64,000 bases of DNA from Caprimulgus europaeus (lineage: Eukaryota; Chordata; Aves; Caprimulgiformes; Caprimulgidae). The position numbers were made by a program, and so were the translations under genes. The notes beneath the pieces are model-generated. The model saw only the letters and a program-made list of their open reading frames with translations. It did not search any database and had not been told where the DNA came from. Positions 1-10,249 of this stretch are shown one piece after another. Positions within the stretch are counted from its first letter, which is position 1. Every line of letters begins with the position of its first letter. The stretch is from NCBI GenBank assembly GCA_907165065.1, contig OU015532.1, forward strand, positions 38,730,339 to 38,794,338, written 5' to 3'.

Positions 1-769
1 GCAGCAACCTCTCCTTACGGAGAGTCATAAAGGGAGAGTAACCAGAGCCCCCGGTGACCCCACCACAGCCCAGCCACCAAGCTTCAGCCGTTCGGTGAAA
101 ATTTATCAGCCCCTAGAAATACGGGGAACAATGGGAAACGGCTCCTGGCATCAACGTAACGCTAACAGGCTGAGCCTCCCCGGAGAGAAGCGTTAGCCCT
201 GAAAGCAGAAGGGCACTGGAGCAGCCAGGAACGAGGCTGCGGGTGGGAAAGAGAGCCGAGCCGGAGAACAGAGCCGGGGCGGCCTGGGCCCAGCCGAGCG
301 GGGCCGCTGGCCAGAGGGCAGCCCCAGAGAAAGAGGGGCCGGGCCGTCGCAGCCCCATCCGCTCTCGTCCCAAGGGCCATCGCGGGGCCCACTCGCCACT
401 GCCCCCGTCCGCTGCCGGCCGGGCCCCGCCGCATCCTACGGTCGCTCCTCACCGGGCTGGGCCTTCCCCGCCGCGGCAGACCCGGCTCCCGCTAGGGCGA
501 ACGGAAAGACCGGGCCAGAGCGGACCTCCCTCCGCGCCGGCGGCAGTCCCGCCTCCCCTCAGGGACCTCGGGAGTGCCGGGCCAGGGCTTCCCCCCCCTA
601 TCCCGGCAGTCCCAACTCCCGCCGCCCGGTCCCTCCCGCCCCCTGCACGACGACCCCAGCTCCCCCCAGGCCCACAGGAAGTCCAGGACGTGGCCTCTTC
701 CCCGGCTCCCTCCCACCGGGTGGCGGCGAGGGGCCGCGCGAGCCCCCCGCCCGGGGCCCGCTGCCTTAC
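1..769 (-). other. MAP3K9: MAP3K9 intron 1, 5' part
   Basis: This is GC-rich sequence downstream of the exon 1 donor. It belongs to the MAP3K9 CpG island down to about position 240 and becomes less CpG-dense toward base 1. Long ORFs on both strands here come from stop-poor GC-rich DNA; none resembles a known protein. No exon was recognised. Confidence 0.75.
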
Positions 770-1070
770 GCTGTATGGCGGGGGGCGGTGGGTAGCGGGC
801 CCGCAGCTCCGGGCCGCCTCCTTGCACGCCGCTGCTCACGTAGTTGCTGGGGAAGATGCCGACGCGCTGGTCGATCTTGCCCGTCCACCAGCCCTCGTCC
901 CCGGACACGTGAGAGTCCCGGGACAGCACCTGCACCACATCCCCCGGCCGCAGGCTCAGCTCGTCCTCGCCGCACGCCTCGTACTCGAAGACGGCGGTCC
1001 AGAGCGGCCCGCCGCCCGGTGGCTCCCCGCCGCCCGCGCCCTCCTGGTTGAGCTCTGTGAGTGGCTCCAT
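770..1070 (-). CDS. MAP3K9: MAP3K9 (MLK1) first coding exon, SH3 domain; gene continues left of window
   Basis: Mixed-lineage kinases are MAP kinase kinase kinases that activate the JNK and p38 cascades after Rac/Cdc42 binding. This exon encodes 100 residues plus one base. A short Gly/Pro/Glu-rich leader (residues 1-22) precedes an SH3 domain at about residues 23-79, with the AVFEYEA start, the acidic GEDELSL loop, the WW pair at 61-62 and the GIFPSNYV end. In the family this SH3 domain autoinhibits the kinase. The ATG at 1070 has a strong Kozak context (GCCATGG). After ATACAG C the frame meets a donor GTAAGG at 769-764, so the exon ends at 770 in phase 1; the human protein continues from IQ to LLEIDF, which fits. 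Kinase, leucine-zipper and CRIB exons are outside the window. The neighbour PCNX1 favours MAP3K9 over paralogues MAP3K10, MAP3K11 and MAP3K21. The N-terminal leader is shorter than the acidic and Ala-rich human one. Confidence 0.9.
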
Positions 1071-1412
1071 GGCGAGGCTGCTCCATAGGGGGAGGCGTCC
1101 GCGGCAGCCGGACGCTGCGGGGGGCGGCGGGGCCGGTACTGCCGCCTATTGTTCATGCGGCCCGGCGCCCAACGGCAGCAGGTGCCGCCGCCGCCGCAGG
1201 GAGGGGGGGGGCCCGGCGCGGGACCGCCTCAGCCCAGCGTGGGAAGAGGCGAGGGCAGGCAGCGCGTGCCGCCGAGCCGCCGCCGCATCCCCCCCTTCCT
1301 CCTCCTTCTCGCTCGCCTCCGCCTGCCGCCGCGGCCGCGCATCCCGGAGCCACCTGACTCTCTGGCAGCTTCGGCGGCGGGAGGGGAGGGCAGGCTCCGC
1401 CCCCTCGCCGCC

Positions 1413-1632
1413 ATTGGTCACAGCTACCGCCTGTCAACACCGCCCTCACCTGATTGAGGGCCCTCGCCCTCAGTGCCACGCCCCCTTCTCGTCCCGCCTC
1501 TGGCCCCAGCGTCCCGTACTCACCAGTGCCCCGCAATTGGCCCCCACCTCGTCAGCTTTCGCTTCCCATTGGGCCTCGCGGCGCTGGTCAGGAAGCGCCC
1601 CAAGCTCCGCCTCCCTCTCCGCCTCTCATTGG
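1413..1632 (-). promoter_or_regulatory. Array of four CCAAT (NF-Y-type) boxes
   Basis: ATTGG pentamers at 1413-1417, 1536-1540, 1568-1572 and 1628-1632 read as CCAAT in the MAP3K9 direction. They lie about 340-560 bp upstream of the start codon, and GC boxes follow at 1680-1726. NF-Y binds such boxes, and clustered copies at TATA-less CpG promoters are a known architecture. Occupancy is inferred. Confidence 0.6.
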
Positions 1633-1709
1633 CTGGGGACAGGAGCGTGACACGGGAGTCAGTCCCGGGTGGGATGACTGGGTGGGCGGGGCGACCTTCA
1701 CCAGTCGGA

Positions 1710-1726
1710 GGGCGGGGCGGGGCGGG
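1710..1726 (+). promoter_or_regulatory. Tandem GC boxes / G-quadruplex-capable run
   Basis: Four G-tracts of three or more, separated by single C bases, form overlapping Sp1 sites. They fit the canonical G3N1 quadruplex pattern on the plus strand. They sit at the upstream end of the MAP3K9 promoter island. Confidence 0.55.
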
Positions 1727-2040
1727 CGCAGGCTGCTGCGCTGAGGTTACGGCACCTGCGGGCTGGGCGTGGGCCTGTACAGCGCCTACAGCACCGGCGG
1801 CGATGCGGAGCGGCTCAGCGGGTCCTGGGGAAACACCGCTGCTGCCCCCGTAACAATCGCCGCCCGTTGGCGCCCTGCGGGAGGTGCCGACGGTTGGGAT
1901 GTGAGGTGGCGGCCGTGTGTCGCCAGGACTGCCTGCCTCGGCGCGCTGTCCGCCCGTCCTGGGCCACCGGAGCGCCCGCAGCCTGCTCTGCCCGCCACCC
2001 CGCCCTGCCCTCGTAGCTCTGGTGTGGGCGCCTGAGGAGG

Positions 2041-4880
2041 AGCTTCGGCCAGAAACCGCATCAAAGCTGGGGCCAGGAGAGGCTTCGTTTTCAGTTCCTC
2101 CATATTCTTCCATATTCCATATTTAGTCTGTACTTCAGGTGAGGTGTTACATGATTTTTGTACAAGGTTAATATAGGTGTATCCCTGCCGAATGCCTTTT
2201 ATTAAAAATTAAACAACAATTTATTTCTCGGTCTTGCAATCAACGTATATTTTTGCAAATACATATTTATTTTCACTGCTACCAACATTTTTACAGCTTG
2301 TGATGACCTTCTGAACAGAGTCTGTTCATAGTTAGTGATATAAAAGGGAGATTTTCTCTCCATTTCACTCCAGTTTTCTTTAAAATTCTCATTCGGTTTT
2401 CAGTGATAAAACTGGAAATGAAAAGTCTCTTCACTGTAACAAAGCCCACTCGTGCTGAATGAGAATCCCGGATATCCTGACCACACACAATGTCTTCCCA
2501 CTTATATAAATATTTGAGCTTAGTTTTTCATTAGTGTTTTATAAATGAGAGTTACACAATTCTTCTCCACAAGGTGAATTTTAAAAAAAAATTCTCTATT
2601 TGCTAGTGAGGCATTTTTGTCTTATGTACAGAGTAACTGCTAATAGTTGTTAAATTTTGTACAGTGGGGCTTTGTCTATTTATCCTTTTGTTAGCACTAT
2701 GCTGCTGCACTTAGGAAGCACCAGGGTATAGGCTTTAAGAAGGATTAAAATCTTTAGAATAGTGTACTCTGAGTGTAAGAGGTCATTCAAAATCCTTATT
2801 GTTGTTTGTAAAATATTTGAATTTGCTTGTCTGTTTTCTTCCAAAACACCTCCACTCAACTGAAACTTAATAATAAGTATTGCAGAGAACTCTGCAGGCA
2901 ACTGAAATTTTTCTTGTTCCTTTTTTTTTTCACAAAGTTCACAGCCCTTATTTCTGACAGAACCCAAAAATACTTTGCCTGGAAAGGGCTAGTATATTAA
3001 TATCCTTATTTTACAAACACATTAAAAGCTAGATATATCTACTTGAGGTTGGAACTAACATACATTTCTATGTGCCACACACAAGATTTAGGCATGCAGC
3101 AGCGTTGTTTCAATTGAACTAGTCTAAGAAATGAGTTTTAGATTTTCTCCATCTCCTCTTGCCAGCAAGGGCGGAGCTGAGGATGCATCCTCTCCACTAT
3201 TCTTTTGTTATGTAAGGGTGTGTTTTCACAATTAGTGTAAGCTTATCCAGTATTACTCTGTTACCTTGTCACATGCTTGACCCGCTTTCCTGATTGCAGG
3301 AGAGGTGACTGTGTGGCTGTAGAGTCATTCCAACTCATTTATCTAACTGAAAGCTAAGCCACCAAGTAAAAGCAGCTAGTTTTCAGTCAGCCTTTTAGAT
3401 TCATCTGGCTTGCATTAGGACTGTACACACAATCATTAAAGCCAGCACAGTGTGAGGACTCAGGACAAGGAGAGGTGAAAGGGACAGCAGACCTGGCTCT
3501 TTCAGCAGCAGCCCAGGGTTAGGTTACCTCATCTTGATCATGAAGCCAAGGGGTAACAAATAGCTACATTCATGATTTTTGGAGTTCAAATAATAGATGA
3601 CTAAGATGGAATCAGAAGAACTGATGTTAATGGCCCTAGTTAAAATGGCCTCAGTTGCATGCAGTTTTTTTCTCCTCAATTTTATTTAGGGAAAAAATGA
3701 TTTCTTTAATTCACACAGTGGGGAAATATGCTTTATGTGAATATTATGCTTTAAAAGTTGTAATATAAAAATTTAAGTGAGACATAAGAAAACAGAGGCG
3801 TCCTGTCTTTCAGCTGCTTGACACTTTGCTCACTGCTATAGAGCACTGATAGGTTTAGAGTAGAGAGTTATATTATAGATGGTGAAAACTATGATAGGAG
3901 AAAAATGCCTTGCATAGAGAGGCTCTGGTTGCCAGCGGTGGTGACCTGCCAAGACAGAACCCTGCCATCTTGTGGAATGCCTTGATATTGAAGTACACAG
4001 TCAGCTTTGCTTCTCAGACATCTTGGGGTTTGTTTTTTTTCCCCTTTTTTATCATCAGTGAAGTGTTTGTTTCTACAGAGACAGTGTGACTGGCTCAGGA
4101 AGCCCAGAGCAGCCAGTACCTGGTGCTGAGAGAGTGACCAGGGAAATGCTCTGAAGAGCCATGGTAGGTAGCCATGTGGGGTTATGGCTGTTCTCACAGA
4201 CTTCTCTTGGCATCTTTTACCAGCCATGACAGAAACTGGTTTTTGAATGAAAAGATTTGGCCAGACTGGGAAGGCTGTTCATAGGATCAGAGTAAATAGA
4301 AGAGTCAGTAAATGCTATGTTCATATTTCAGTAACCAGGAAAAGACTGAAGAAAAGAACATTAAAGACTTGTGTCAAGCTAACAAGGAGCAGGGTAATGA
4401 TGAACCAGCACTCAATAGAATGAGCTATATAATTTACTCACAGCTTTGAGGCTCATTAGGTGTTCACCTCAAATTCATGCCAGTAGAGCCTTTCCATTAC
4501 TCCACAACAGTATCAACTCTGGTTAGACTCCAAGGTGCTCCTATGGGAGTCTAAAAGGGCTGCAGCCTGTAACCCAAGCAAGCACCTCCCTGGGGCTGCA
4601 GACAGGTACCTGGTGGGACTGAAACACTGAATGGAACCCACTATTTTCTAATAATCTTCAGTAAAACCCAATATGCTGTTTGCCTTTACTATTTTGAATG
4701 CATATGGGTTTTGATGGCTACAAAAAATTAATTTCCCCATTTTCATACAGTTATCTCATCCTTTCTAGTACAGCATAAGTGCCTCACTGCCAGCAAAGAA
4801 ATACACTTCCTTTCTAGCCCATTTTAGTGCACAAATTGTTTTGCCTACTTAATCGTAATAGAAGGTGTTCAACCTTGAGC
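2041..4880. other. AT-rich intergenic DNA, no gene seen
   Basis: After the CpG island the composition drops sharply to AT-rich DNA with A and T runs. The ORFs are short and unlike known proteins. I see no exon with plausible splice sites, no recognisable repeat and no RNA gene. Confidence 0.6.
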
Positions 4881-5309
4881 TGTCAAACTCTGTGCCAGAG
4901 TTTCTTTATGTGGATAATAAAAGGAAAGGTTAACAAACTCCAGAGCTGTCTGTGGAGGATCTCCAAGGAGGCAGGTCTCATTATGGGTATACCAGGGGAA
5001 TGTCACCCATGCTGAGGAGCTGCAGTATCAGCCCTGAGTGGACTCTTCTCAGACCCGCTACGGAGATATGAACCATAATATAGTCGGAGCGGCGACAGTG
5101 ACAGTTGAGGTGAGCCCAGGGGCTTGGCACGAGATCCTGCTGTTCAAGGGGTTCCTGAGATCGGGGCAGCCTGTGCAGCCACCCGGAACCAAGGTGAAAA
5201 CCCAGAAGCTCTCCCAGCCAGTCAGGAGTGGCAGGGGGCATGTTCAGAGCAACCATGGGAGATTTAAACATGCTATAACCACGGGAGATTTCCGGGGAGC
5301 ACCGCGTAC

Positions 5310-5326
5310 TGAGCACCCGAACAGGG
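5310..5326 (+). other. Primer-binding-site-like sequence (tRNA-Lys type)
   Basis: The core CACCCGAACAGGG matches the Lys-type retroviral primer site except for one base in the core, and there is one inserted base near its 5' end. It lies 240 bp before the gag-like ATG, a sensible leader spacing. The upstream base pair is not a clean LTR end, so the 5' LTR boundary is not established. Confidence 0.5.
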
Positions 5327-5340
5327 CTTGTCAAGGGCAG

Positions 5341-5467
5341 TCTGGAACGAGTCCGGAGCCCCTGAAGAAAGGGAAAGAAGCTCGCTGTGCGATGGCTTTG
5401 GAAGCAGGGGAAGAACCAGCCGGAGGATATGACCATCTGGAACGAGTCCGGAGCCCCTGAAGAAAGG
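5341..5467 (+). repeat. 32-bp perfect direct repeat in the retroviral leader
   Basis: Identical 32-bp copies lie at 5341-5372 and 5436-5467, offset by 95 bp. They begin TCTGGAACGAGTCC. The sequence between them is not repeated, so this is a dispersed direct repeat and not a tandem array. Confidence 0.85.
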
Positions 5468-6115
5468 AGAAGACCCATTGAGGCGGCTCTTTGAGGCATT
5501 TGATGCAGCAGAAATTCACCCGCCAGGGTGGTGAGCAGCTGGGGGTGAGATGGGGAAACAAGTAAAAAGGGAAGAAAGAGTACTTGTGAGTACTCGTTAA
5601 GCTCCTCTCGCTTATCCTTTCCAAGAAGGGAATTAAACTATGATAAGACTGTGCTTCGGCAACTGTTAATTTGGTGCCGAGACAAGGAGTTCTCTGCAAA
5701 CTCAGCCGCAGGCTTTCAAGTAGAAATCTAGAAAGAGATAGGAGAAGTTTTATGGGATTTGATTAATTGCAGAGAAAAAGACACAAGAGACTTTGCAACA
5801 GCTTGGTGATTGATTTCAGACACTTTAAAAGCCATAAAAGCCAAAAGAGAGGTGGCGAAAGGCAGCCGCCCCCTCCCTCCTTCGCACCCCGCTGCCCCTG
5901 CACTGAGAGAGCCCCCGAGCCGGCAGCCGCCGCCCGTCCGCCGCTGGTCCGGCCCAGTTTAGAGTTTGCATTGCACGGGAATCTATTGTATGATTGGCAT
6001 ATTTTGTGGTGTGAGGGAGAGGAGTGGAGGGCCCTTCACGTTTGTGTGATTGAGTGTCTGTGTTGCTTGAGTGAACGCAGCCCGACTGCAAGGCAGAAGC
6101 GAACAAAGTGAGAGG

Positions 6116-8916
6116 TTATAGTTCAGTGTGTAAAGGTAATTTTTCTTTGTGGTTGTTTAATGTGTAAACAGAAAAAAAAATGAGAGCTAAATGGGAACTA
6201 AATGGAAATTAAACGAGAATTTTAAAAGTTTAAAGAATCAGAGATAAATACAAAATCATCACTGTTGGATGAGAAAGTCCCAGAGAACTGATAACTTGGG
6301 GTAGGAGCTGTGCCTGTGTCATTACAGATCCTGGAACACGGTGGGTTGCAGCGATGTGGGTACCCCCTGGTTGGAAGACAAGCGAGAGCACCAAAAAAAA
6401 AAAAATCCATAAGAAAAACTCCTAAGTGTAATAGTTATCAAATTCTGTTTGATGAAAAATAAGCCCTGGACACTCTTTGTAGAAGAATGTAAAGATGTGT
6501 GTTAGATGGTGACATGAGCAGGTAATGAAGTGTATATTAGTAGTGGAGCATAGCATGGGGTAGAGTGAATATGAATTATCTTTATTTTGACAGGAAAAGA
6601 TGTATCACTAAGTTTTCTGCAGGAGTTTACAGTTTCCAAAGAGTATTTTTAAATTAACAAAATGAGCATGAATCAAAATTTCAGTATAAGCTATGAATTT
6701 TTGTGGGCTTTTAACTATTTTTTCTGAGGAAAAATAGTGTCACCAGTTAACACTGCTATAATTAAGGGCCTGTCACCATTTTCAATGTGAGCCTTTATTT
6801 TCAAGGGTGTATAACATGACTACAAAGATACTGTAAGCATGAAACTTGGTTTTGAAAAAAAATAAAAAATAAAAAAAAATCTCAACTAGCAGGGACTTCT
6901 CATGGGGAGAGATTTTTTGGAGGTTTTTTTTTTGTGGTTTTTTTTTTTAAATACATGGATTATATTTCAAGTCAGGAATGAATCAGCAAAACAAAACAAA
7001 ACAAAAACCCCCCATATTATTATTATTATTATGAATTTTTTATGCTTCAGAAATAGTTCTGTTTTAGGGTAATGTAAAGAATGAAAACTCTGAACCAAGT
7101 CTCATTTTAAAAACTGAAGCAGCAGAGACAGAGATTTTAAATTTGCCACTATAAATGTACATTTACTACTTTAGGTAAGGATATTAGTGTTTGAAATACA
7201 CAAAACTGTGGCTTGTTATGGAATACAGGCAGGTTTTAAAATACCAATTTTCAAAACACATCCACAATGATAAATTCATTCTGCTACACCAACAATTCAG
7301 CAATTAATAAGCCACTTATATTGTGCAATGACACAGTAGCTCCTAAAGCAGTATATTGTGTCCAAGATAGGGATTTTTAGTAGCATTTTTACAATTTCAT
7401 TATGAATTATTCTCTCTTCCCTTCAGGAAAAAAAGACACTAAGATGTTATAACGTGAATGGTCTGACGTAAAACCACAGCAGCAAGGAAATGCAGAGTTG
7501 ATTCCATTTCAGTTGTCTTCCACGGTTGTATGCAGGTATCATAGCACATACGATGCGCTGAGTGCAAATTCCTGACATGCTGTACCTTGTTGTATCCCTG
7601 TAGGGATGAGTACAGAACAAATTTTCTTTCCTTGCTTTTGTGTGTTTGTCTTAGCTGTAATATTTGAATATTTTCTTCTCATTGTAGAACCACTACATGG
7701 CTTATACTGTATTTGGGTAGCACTGGTTAGGGTAGATACTGACAAACTGGGAAGCCTTGAACTGCTCTAACATTAATTCTGGTTTGTGATACTTATTTTA
7801 ATTGTTTTTAATACATTTCCATTATCTCATTTATTAGGAAACATACCATAGAGATGCTGTACTGTTGGCAATCAACATTAATTTGGATTTTTTTTTTAAT
7901 TCTGCAAATGCATTGTTTGATGAAGTGGTTTGAAATGCGAAAGTGTTTTGGATAGTATTTTATACTGATGAATATATTGAAACAGAAATCATTGTAATAA
8001 TTGTAATAGATTTTAGTTATAGATACACTACATGCAGACAGATGGGGCTGTACAGTACCGTGCTGTTCGACACCTGGGCAGAGCTACTGCTCGGAAACAG
8101 GCTGCAGTGTCAGTAAACCACACGGATCAAGTATTGTACCATTCCGTGTTGGCACTCACCAATGCAAAAGGAGAAGAGATGATTTCAACATGATTAACAC
8201 TGCATAGCTTTCACACATCTGGTAAATTAGTACTTACATACCTAAAAAAAAAAAAAAAAAAAGTCTTAAGTTTATAGTTATTACTGCATTAAGATTTTTG
8301 GTAATTAGTGTTGTTTTAAGACCCTGGGCTGTAGTACCTAGACAAGACATATGGGTAATTTTTGCTAATATAACAAAGCAAGAATCACTGTGGTTTTCAC
8401 TGGCTTCGTCCAGGGATCCTTTTAGAACTTGTCTTATAGGAGTGCCTTAGTGTAACTTTGAAAGCTTTTTAAGATATGTAAGTAATGATAGCATTATCAC
8501 ATTTAACGAAACACAAATTTAGCAGCTATATAATCAGACATGGCCAAAAAACAATTTTAAGCACTATAAAAATGCTATGCTAGCTTTTAAATCTGTTTTT
8601 ATAATCTCATATTTAAATACATCTCTTACAGAACCACAACACTCGACAGAAGAGAGGCGTTTCTTATTTTGATCAAAATTGTAATTATCAGATACAGTTT
8701 TGGGACACTGATGGTTGTTTTCCCCTAACGTTGCAGCAGGAAAAGCATTAGGAGATGTGAAAAAATTAAGTTGTTGGATGGCAAAACAAACAAGTCTCAC
8801 GTCAGAAATTTTCACATAGATGTTGGTAGGCACTGATAGCATTAGACATGCAACACTGCAAAATAGAGCAGCATTTGATTTTTTATTGTTAGGACAAGGG
8901 ACATGGTTGTGAGGAA
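6116..8916. other. AT-rich intergenic DNA with simple repeats
   Basis: Long A and T runs occur at 6390-6405, 6855-6885 and 8243-8262. An AAAAC-rich run lies at about 6987-7007, followed by a TTA microsatellite at about 7015-7033. A CpG-retaining block at about 8035-8165 stands out from its surroundings. No gene or known repeat was recognised. Confidence 0.55.
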
Positions 8917-9059
8917 TTATTATTTTATTTCAATTACTAAATTATTTTTATCTCAACCCACGGGTTTTCTTTACCCTTCCAATTCCTTCCCTTACTCTTT
9001 GAGGGAGAGTGAGCAAGTGGCTGTGTTTGGCTGCCAGCCTAATGAGTGAAACCACCACA
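8917..9059 (+). mobile_element. 5'-truncated LTR tail, same family as the LTR at 37578
   Basis: This piece carries the signature end of the LTR family at 37578-38193: an ATTAAAT-like T-rich segment, CTCAACCCACG, a pyrimidine-rich stretch, GAGTGAGCAAG and GAAACCACCACA at the right end. Only about 143 bp remain. The U3 and R parts are missing, so it is a fragment without a promoter. Confidence 0.65.
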
Positions 9060-9179
9060 CGTTCTTACGGGGAGGAGAACCGAGATCACCTCACCATTAG
9101 GATCCCCGTAAATAATCGGCATTGATGTTCTCATCTCTCTCAATTAACACACTGAAAGGATGGAACCGCTTCCCGCAGG

Positions 9180-9480
9180 TGGGTTTTAGCGAACCCTCGG
9201 GGCAGCAGCGGCACGGCTGGGGGAGGTGGTAGCCCGGGAGGCGGCCGGGGCCCCGCCGAGTCCCGCGGTGCCGCCGGGGGGCGCCGGGGCTCGCTGACTG
9301 CCCGCCCGCGGCCTTGCCCTGCCCGCCCGGCAGCAGCGGTGAGGCTCAGTGCCCTGCCTGCCCGCCCGGCAGCAGCGGTGAGGCTCAGTGCCCAGCCTGC
9401 CCGCCCGGCAGCAGCGGTGAGGCTCAGTGCCCAGCCTGCCCGCTTGCAGCACTGCGGCCGCCGGCGGGGACAGGCAGCTT
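9180..9480. other. Orphan GC-rich CpG island between two LTR elements
   Basis: This is a 300-bp CpG-dense block isolated in AT-rich DNA, about 8 kb from the nearest gene promoter. It contains a 39-bp tandem repeat. It lies between the LTR fragment ending at 9059 and the LTR starting at 9524. It could be a small promoter, a GC-rich minisatellite or the remnant of a captured promoter. No ORF resembles a known protein. Confidence 0.6.
9331..9443 (+). repeat. 39-bp tandem repeat, about 2.9 copies
   Basis: Units start at 9331, 9370 and 9409 with CAGCAGCGGTGAGGCTCAGT and continue into a CCTGCCCGCCCGG-type end. Copies 1 and 2 differ by one base, and the third diverges in its last few bases. The period is divisible by three, so repeat-peptide ORFs appear on both strands; they are not evidence of coding. 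Confidence 0.9.
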
Positions 9481-9550
9481 GTGTCTGCCTTCTGCCGTTC
9501 ACAGCTAAGAAATTCTCACCCAGTGTGGTGGGTTGACCCTGACTGAGTGC

Positions 9551-9904
9551 TGCGGGAACTCAGTGATGGACTCTGCCACACGGTCAATATGATCAAGCAA
9601 GAAGCCATTTATTTGCTCTAATACAGTAATATTTATACCCCAAAACAAATGAAATCTCCCACACCCTTTCACATGTTATTGGCTCTTCACTCGCAGTGCG
9701 AGCAGTTCACGTGCCCCTAACTGGCTGATGGACTTTTCGTGTGTCCCTTCCTGTGTGCTTGCCAGGGGACATCTTCTGGATACATTCCAGGGTTCCTTTC
9801 TCATAACGTGTCGACGCAGGTGCTTCTCGTATCTCCAGACGTGCATCCCTTCAGTCCCACAGTTCTCTCAGGGTATGCCAATACACGTTCCCACACTCCC
9901 CACA
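9551..9904 (-). mobile_element. Nested solo LTR, 354 bp, inside the older LTR
   Basis: On the minus strand it runs from TGTGGGGAGTG to TTCCCGCA, so it has TG...CA ends. It is flanked by perfect 6-bp duplications GAGTGC at 9545-9550 and 9905-9910. A TATAAATA box (about 9630-9638) is followed 20-25 bp later by AATAAA (TTTATT at 9608-9613), implying a very short R. When it is removed with one target copy, the U5 of the host LTR becomes continuous. A 6-bp duplication suggests an ERVK-like integrase. It is younger than the host LTR. Confidence 0.88.
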
Positions 9905-10249
9905 GAGTGCCAGATGCCCACCAAAGCCCACTCTATCGCTCCCCCTCCTCAACTGGACAGGGTGAGAAAAATATAACGAAAGGCTCATGGGTGGAGATAA
10001 GGACGGAGAGAGATCACTCACCAGTTACTGGCACGGGCAAAACAGACTTGACTTGGGGGGAAAAACAAATTTACTTTATTACCAATCAGACAAGAGGAGA
10101 ATGAGAAATAAAACCAAATCTTAAAACACCTCCCCCACCCCTCCCTTCTTCCCGGGCTTAATTTCTCTCCTGATTTCCACTTCCTTCCCCTACAGCAGCA
10201 CAGGGGGACAGGGAATGGCGTTGGGGTCAGTTCATCACACGGTGTTTCT

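Larger units (their letters stand above)
240..2040. promoter_or_regulatory. MAP3K9: CpG island over MAP3K9 exon 1 and promoter
   Basis: A continuous GC-rich, CpG-dense stretch spans intron 1, exon 1 and about 1 kb upstream of the ATG. It contains Sp1-type GC boxes (for example around 1684-1691 and 1710-1726) and CCAAT boxes, and no clear TATA box. This is typical of a broadly used vertebrate promoter. The transcription start cannot be placed from sequence alone; it should lie between about 1071 and 1400. The island extends past the CCAAT boxes to about 2040, so divergent transcription to the right is possible. Confidence 0.8.
5000..6115 (+). mobile_element. Degraded endogenous retrovirus relic (leader plus gag matrix-like segment)
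   Basis: This GC-richer block stands out from its AT-rich flanks. At 5310-5326 it carries a sequence close to a lysine-tRNA primer-binding site, with one extra base and one change. A leader follows with a 32-bp direct repeat, then an ATG at 5550 beginning a Gag-like start with glycine at position 2. That frame stops after 16 codons. Matrix-like coding continues in other frames to about 5810, interrupted by a frameshift and an in-frame stop, and then a Pro/Ala-rich stretch (about 5860-5950). No pol, env or clear flanking LTR pair was found, so it is non-functional. Betaretrovirus/ERVK-like origin is inferred from the primer-site type and matrix resemblance. Both outer boundaries are uncertain, and 5950-6380 may include more of the element. 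Confidence 0.6.

Noticed and set aside
243..1088. 281-codon plus-strand ORF over the MAP3K9 promoter and exon 1
   Set aside because: It is antisense to the real exon in stop-poor CpG-island DNA, Pro/Arg/Ala-rich, with no recognisable domain.
9331..9443. CRISPR-like array
   Set aside because: Repeats are head-to-tail without unique spacers, and this is vertebrate DNA.
9140..9502. Minus-strand ORF with a repeated peptide
   Set aside because: The peptide repeat is a by-product of the 39-bp DNA repeat, whose period is divisible by three; there is no promoter or homology.
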